A stretch of DNA of 64,000 nt. Source: Runella sp. GTDB lineage: Bacteria; Bacteroidota; Bacteroidia; Cytophagales; Spirosomataceae. The position numbers were made by a program, and so were the translations under genes. Under the pieces are notes generated by a model. The model saw only the letters and a list, made by a program, of their open reading frames with translations, had not been told where the DNA came from and did not search any database. Numbering within the stretch: the stretch's first letter is position 1; every line of letters starts with the position of its first letter. The stretch is from the NCBI GenBank assembly GCA_023254175.1, contig JALQYJ010000009.1:1-64000 (forward strand), in the 5' to 3' direction. Shown piece after piece: positions 63,162 through 64,000 of this stretch.

Positions 63162-64000
63162 CAAATTTATACTCCTGCTTTTATGCACGCTTCCGTTGGG
63201 GGCAGCGTCTGCACAAAACCTAGCCAAAGGCATCGTTTACGAAGATTTGAATGGCAATTTAAAGAAAGACAAAAAAGAAAAGGGACTTGCTAACGTGGCT
63301 GTTTCTAACGGAACCGACGTCGTACTCACCAATACCAAAGGTGAGTATCAACTACCCATTGGCGATGACAACGTGTTGTTTGTCATCAAACCATCAGGCT
63401 ACAAAGTACCGTTGGATGAGAACAACCTTCCCAAATTTTACTATTTGCACAAACCCAAAGGGGCACCCGAATTGAAATACAAAGGCGCAGCCCCCACGGG
63501 TTCTTTGCCTGCTTCGTTGGATTTTGCCTTGACCACCTCTCCCGAAAACGATGATTTTAAAGCACTGATTTTCGGTGACCCTCAGCCGTACACTCTCGAC
63601 GAAATCAAGCACTTTGAAAACGGTGTGGTGCAAGAAGTAGCAGGTATCAAAGGCGTTTCGTTTGGGTTGAGTCTGGGAGATTTGGTAGGCGATAACCTCG
63701 ACCTGCACCAAGCGTATAAAGAAACCATTCGGAAAGTGGGGCTACCGTGGTACAACCTTACGGGTAACCACGACATGAACTACGACGTTACTCAAGACGA
63801 ACACGCCAATGAGGCGTTTCAGGCGCATTTGGGGCCTGTCAATTATTCATTCAATTACGGCAAAGTCCATTTTATTGTTCTCGATGACATCTTATACCCC
63901 GACCCGCGCGACGGCAAGGGGTATTGGGGAGGTTTTCGTAAAGACCAACTTGATTTTGTAGAAAACGACCTCAAGGTTGTTCCGAAAGAAAACTTGGTGG
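63157..64000 (+). CDS. Exported calcineurin-like phosphoesterase, cut by window end
   Basis: 281 residues are visible and the frame is still open at 64000. Signal peptide 1-20 (AASAQ). An N-terminal beta domain of the SdrD/Cna type follows (YEDLNGNLKKDKKEKGLANVAVSNG, NTKGEYQLPI), then phosphoesterase motifs: IFGDPQ, LSLGDLVGDN and LTGNHDMNYD. The C-terminal domain lies beyond the window. Such proteins may act on surface phospho-sugars or nucleotides; the substrate is unknown. Confidence 0.82.
   Translation, partial: MNKFILLLLCTLPLGAASAQNLAKGIVYEDLNGNLKKDKKEKGLANVAVSNGTDVVLTNTKGEYQLPIGDDNVLFVIKPSGYKVPLDENNLPKFYYLHKPKGAPELKYKGAAPTGSLPASLDFALTTSPENDDFKALIFGDPQPYTLDEIKHFENGVVQEVAGIKGVSFGLSLGDLVGDNLDLHQAYKETIRKVGLPWYNLTGNHDMNYDVTQDEHANEAFQAHLGPVNYSFNYGKVHFIVLDDILYPDPRDGKGYWGGFRKDQLDFVENDLKVVPKENLV

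Overview
The window comes from a Bacteroidota genome, most likely order Cytophagales (Spirosomataceae-like; the family is an inference). Support: a SusC/SusD pair, a type IX secretion (T9SS) C-terminal sorting domain, a DUF4295 gene directly after rpmG, a DUF2911 protein, a short-form adenylate kinase, and several upstream regions matching the Bacteroidota promoter pattern TTTG-N18/19-TAnnTTTG. No tRNA, rRNA, CRISPR array, transposase or phage gene was recognised.

Layout. (1) 1-250: the end of a minus-strand TonB-dependent receptor reading frame that abuts, without spacer, a 5'-truncated plus-strand fuconate dehydratase; this is a genomic breakpoint or an assembly join. (2) 258-9873: a plus-strand L-fucose module (fuconate dehydratase, SDR dehydrogenase, mutarotase, fucose/H+ symporter), then secreted glycosidases (GH29 fucosidase with an F5/8C-like domain, a DUF5703/GH95-like enzyme, two tandem five-bladed propeller proteins). 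(3) 9903-26815: a LacI-family regulator facing a SusC/SusD pair, with a striking double palindromic operator between them; then a GH9-like protein with altered catalytic motifs, an alpha/alpha-toroid protein, a sodium/solute symporter, a GH2 enzyme and an FAD oxidoreductase. Regions 2 and 3 look like one polysaccharide utilisation locus for a fucosylated glycan. SusC/D bind and import oligosaccharides, the secreted enzymes release sugars, FucP and the SSS permease take them into the cytoplasm, and the oxidative fucose pathway degrades fucose.

(4) 26950-42687: mostly housekeeping genes (adk, obg, aroE, ispH, gatC) mixed with a giant secreted SASA-type esterase carrying Ig-like repeats and a T9SS tail, a lipoprotein-like phosphoesterase, a DUF2911 protein, two large conserved proteins of unknown function flanking gatC, and a repeat-built exported protein. 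(5) 42781-52064: a nine-gene minus-strand surface-glycan cluster (SDR epimerase, four GT2 glycosyltransferases, an ArnT-like membrane protein, a methyltransferase, a cytoplasmic propeller protein and a PhyH dioxygenase). (6) 52179-55974: an orphan sensor kinase, rpmG-DUF4295-ftsY, and convergent rpsL-rpsG. (7) 56097-59437: a minus-strand operon of NarX-like kinase, LuxR-type response regulator, TSUP permease and rhodanese; the permease is put out of frame by a ten-base G run. (8) 59900-64000: an alpha/beta hydrolase, an SDR, an outer-membrane barrel protein and a metallophosphoesterase cut by the window end.

The most noteworthy items are the G10 tract in the permease gene, the kinase/regulator/TSUP/rhodanese operon, the SDR epimerase with Phe at the catalytic Tyr position, the GH9-like protein lacking GH9 catalytic residues, the double palindromic operator, and the broken junction at about 248. 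Function assignments come from motif recognition by eye; no database search was run.
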